Below are positions 33,073 through 34,437 of a stretch of 34,437 nt of DNA, piece by piece; the first letter of the stretch is position 1; each line of letters starts with the position of its first letter. Both the position numbers and the translations under genes were made by a program. A model generated the notes under the pieces. The model had not been told where the DNA came from, did no database searches, and worked only from the letters and a program-made list of their open reading frames with translations. Origin of the DNA: an uncultured Lachnospiraceae bacterium (GTDB lineage: Bacteria > Bacillota > Clostridia > Lachnospirales > Lachnospiraceae); assembly GCA_910583815.1 (NCBI GenBank), contig CAJTZB010000005.1:1-34437 (forward strand), in the 5' to 3' direction.

Positions 33073-33843
33073 CTAGATATTCTTTCGGCCGATAGCAAAC
33101 AGGCTTGCAGCCACACATACTATGCCAAGTATCGCCGTAACAGCTACAGAACCGATATACTCTGCTGCTCCTTTCATTCCGGCCAGCAGCGAGGCAGAGT
33201 CCAAAAGAGACAGAGGCATATAAAATTTCATCCAAGGCAGGAAGCTGACAAGATATAACATCACCACACTTCCTCCGATGCAAAGAACTACGCCTGCGCT
33301 GTTCTGCAAAAGAGAAGAAAACAGCACAAGCAGGCTAATCAGCCATACTCCGAACAGCCACCAAAATGCAGCAGCTGGAAACAGATTGTTTGCTATGCTG
33401 TTGTCCCAAAAATAGGCGTTATACCCATAAGTAACTGCAAAGCAGAGGAAATAGCAGAGTGTCCAAACCGAAAAAAGCAATCCTGTTTTAGCAAGCACTG
33501 CCTTATACCTTGGCAAACCCTTTGTCAGCATAAGCAACAGCGTCCCTGACTGGTATTCCTTTGTAAACAGGTCGCTATATAGCAAAAGAAATGCAATCAG
33601 TGCCATTGGAATATTTTTGAAAAACTGCATCCATGAAGTCATTGCATCAACCTGCATTTCGGTAATAATGATTCCGGTCTCCTCCATAGTATCGGAAAAC
33701 ATCTCCATCATCCACGGCAACAGCTTTGCAACTGCAGGGTTCATAATTCCAAACAGTGTAAACAGCAATATCAGTATCAGAAGTTTTCCCGTTCTGACAG
33801 CTTCCAGCCATTCTTTTTTTGTAAAAGCAAGCAAAACGCCCAT
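33073..33843 (-). CDS. ABC-2 type transporter permease
   Basis: About 256 residues with six hydrophobic segments (first at LLILILLFTLFGIM, last at AVTAILGIVCVAASLFAI), and a large outward segment between the first two (about 45-75). The sequence LFTKEYQSGTLLLMLTKGLPR is characteristic of ABC-2 permeases. It forms an exporter with the ATPase encoded just upstream. The substrate is unknown (such pairs export antibiotics, peptides or lipids). The ATG at 33841-33843 has AAAGG 5 bases upstream; the longer frame to 33888 would begin inside the palindromic repeat and is rejected. Confidence 0.88.
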   Translation of the reverse strand: MGVLLAFTKKEWLEAVRTGKLLILILLFTLFGIMNPAVAKLLPWMMEMFSDTMEETGIIITEMQVDAMTSWMQFFKNIPMALIAFLLLYSDLFTKEYQSGTLLLMLTKGLPRYKAVLAKTGLLFSVWTLCYFLCFAVTYGYNAYFWDNSIANNLFPAAAFWWLFGVWLISLLVLFSSLLQNSAGVVLCIGGSVVMLYLVSFLPWMKFYMPLSLLDSASLLAGMKGAAEYIGSVAVTAILGIVCVAASLFAIGRKNI

Positions 33844-33869
33844 GATAACCTTTCTCCTTTCAGATTTCG

Positions 33870-33893
33870 GAGATTTGTGCATACACAAATCTC
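33870..33893. repeat. Palindromic stem-loop just upstream of a permease gene (copy B)
   Basis: GAGATTTGTG (33870-33879) and CACAAATCTC (33884-33893) form a perfect 10-base-pair stem with a 4-base loop. It shares CGGAGATTTGTG with copy A at 28784-28795 and lies in the same position relative to the next gene, 26 bases upstream of a permease ATG. Confidence 0.75.
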
Positions 33894-33913
33894 TGTTTGG
33901 AAATCTTTGATTT

Positions 33914-34437
33914 TTAAACTGTTACCTCCAAAAACAGAGATTCCAACGTCGGCTCCATCCTTTCCAGCTTCTGCACTGAAATTTCGTTTTCTGCTATATA
34001 TTGCATCACCGCAAAAAACTCTTTCTCATCGCCCTGAAATACAAGCATGTTCTGTTCCGTCTTCCGGAAAGCGTGAAACGCCTGAAGCAGTACTGCCGCA
34101 TCTTCTGCGTTTTTTGTCTCAACCAGAAAACCTTCCGGCTGACGCATGCTCCTCAATTCAGAAATGCTTCCCTGCATTGCATTTTTACCTTCGCTTAAAA
34201 TTGCAACATCTGTACAAATGCGCTCTACATCTGAAAGAATATGTGTAGAAAAAATAACGGTTGTCTGTTCTCTTACCGAACCAAGGATTTCCAGTATTTC
34301 TTTGCGCCCTATCGGATCCAATGCCGACGTCGGCTCATCGCAAATCAGCAGCTTTGGACGGTTTAACAGTGCCTGCGCAATTCCTAAACGCTGCTTCATA
34401 CCTCTGGAAAAGCCTTTAATACGATGGTTTTCTCCTC
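33914..34437 (-). CDS. ABC transporter ATP-binding protein, N-terminus outside window
   Basis: The C-terminal 174 residues are visible. The frame is open to the right edge and continues upstream of the internal Met at 34397-34399, so the true start is outside the window. Visible motifs are the ABC signature FSRGMKQRLGIAQALL, Walker B LLICDEPTSALDP, and the H-loop STHIL. The Walker A region is beyond the edge. The C-terminal part (SISELRSMRQPEGFLVETK and on) is the accessory domain typical of exporter ATPases of the CcmA/YhaQ type. It should energise the ABC-2 permease encoded 70 bases downstream. It is not of the sugar-importer (MsmK/UgpC) type, since it lacks the long regulatory C-terminus, so it probably does not serve the importers in this window. 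Confidence 0.92.
   Translation of the reverse strand, partial: GENHRIKGFSRGMKQRLGIAQALLNRPKLLICDEPTSALDPIGRKEILEILGSVREQTTVIFSTHILSDVERICTDVAILSEGKNAMQGSISELRSMRQPEGFLVETKNAEDAAVLLQAFHAFRKTEQNMLVFQGDEKEFFAVMQYIAENEISVQKLERMEPTLESLFLEVTV

Overview
The window looks like part of a chromosome from a gut-type Gram-positive Clostridia, most likely Lachnospiraceae. This is inferred from strong AGGAGG-type ribosome binding sites, a lipoprotein solute-binding protein, sugar importers of the LplB/YtcP type encoded without their own ATPase, a DUF5696 protein, and moderate GC. The species cannot be named from the sequence alone. No rRNA, tRNA, CRISPR array, integrase or insertion sequence was recognised.

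Almost everything (1 to about 31.8 kb) is one carbohydrate-utilisation locus on the minus strand, divided by a single plus-strand AraC-type regulator at 15.1 kb. Downstream of the regulator's divergent promoter region lies a tight run of enzyme genes, in transcription order: a heparinase II/III-family protein, GH43, GH39, a nitrilase-superfamily hydrolase, GH88 (unsaturated glucuronyl hydrolase), a second heparinase II/III-family protein, GH28, and GH31 (cut by the window edge). A third heparinase II/III-family gene (16.0-18.9 kb) sits on the other side of the regulator, after a terminator. None of these enzymes has a visible signal peptide, so they should work in the cytoplasm on imported oligosaccharides. 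Lyase plus GH88 points to an uronic-acid-containing glycan. GH43, GH39 and GH31 suggest pentose (xylose or arabinose) or other side chains. No sulfatase is present, which argues against a sulfated glycosaminoglycan. The actual substrate is not determined.

From 19.0 to 31.8 kb is the uptake module, in transcription order: a very large secreted solute-binding protein with extra beta-sandwich domains, two permeases, a membrane protein with an NHL-type propeller, TPR and YIP1-like region, a secreted DUF5696 protein, two more permeases, and a lipoprotein solute-binding protein followed by a strong terminator. These are two importers' worth of binding proteins and permeases with no ATPase, which presumably comes from a shared MsmK/UgpC-type subunit elsewhere. 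DUF5696 is the only exported candidate glycan-acting enzyme in the window.

From 32.2 kb to the end is a separate, apparently unrelated unit on the same strand: an ABC-2 type exporter (ATPase cut by the window edge, then permease) and a pyridoxal/pyridoxamine kinase, ending in a clear terminator.

Non-coding structure is concentrated in three places: the divergent regulator region (14.85-15.11 kb), a 185-base intercistronic region packed with inverted repeats (28.78-28.96 kb), and the promoter region of the uptake operon (31.84-32.10 kb). A near-identical 16-base motif occurs in the first and third. A near-identical stem-loop lies just upstream of two unrelated permease genes.
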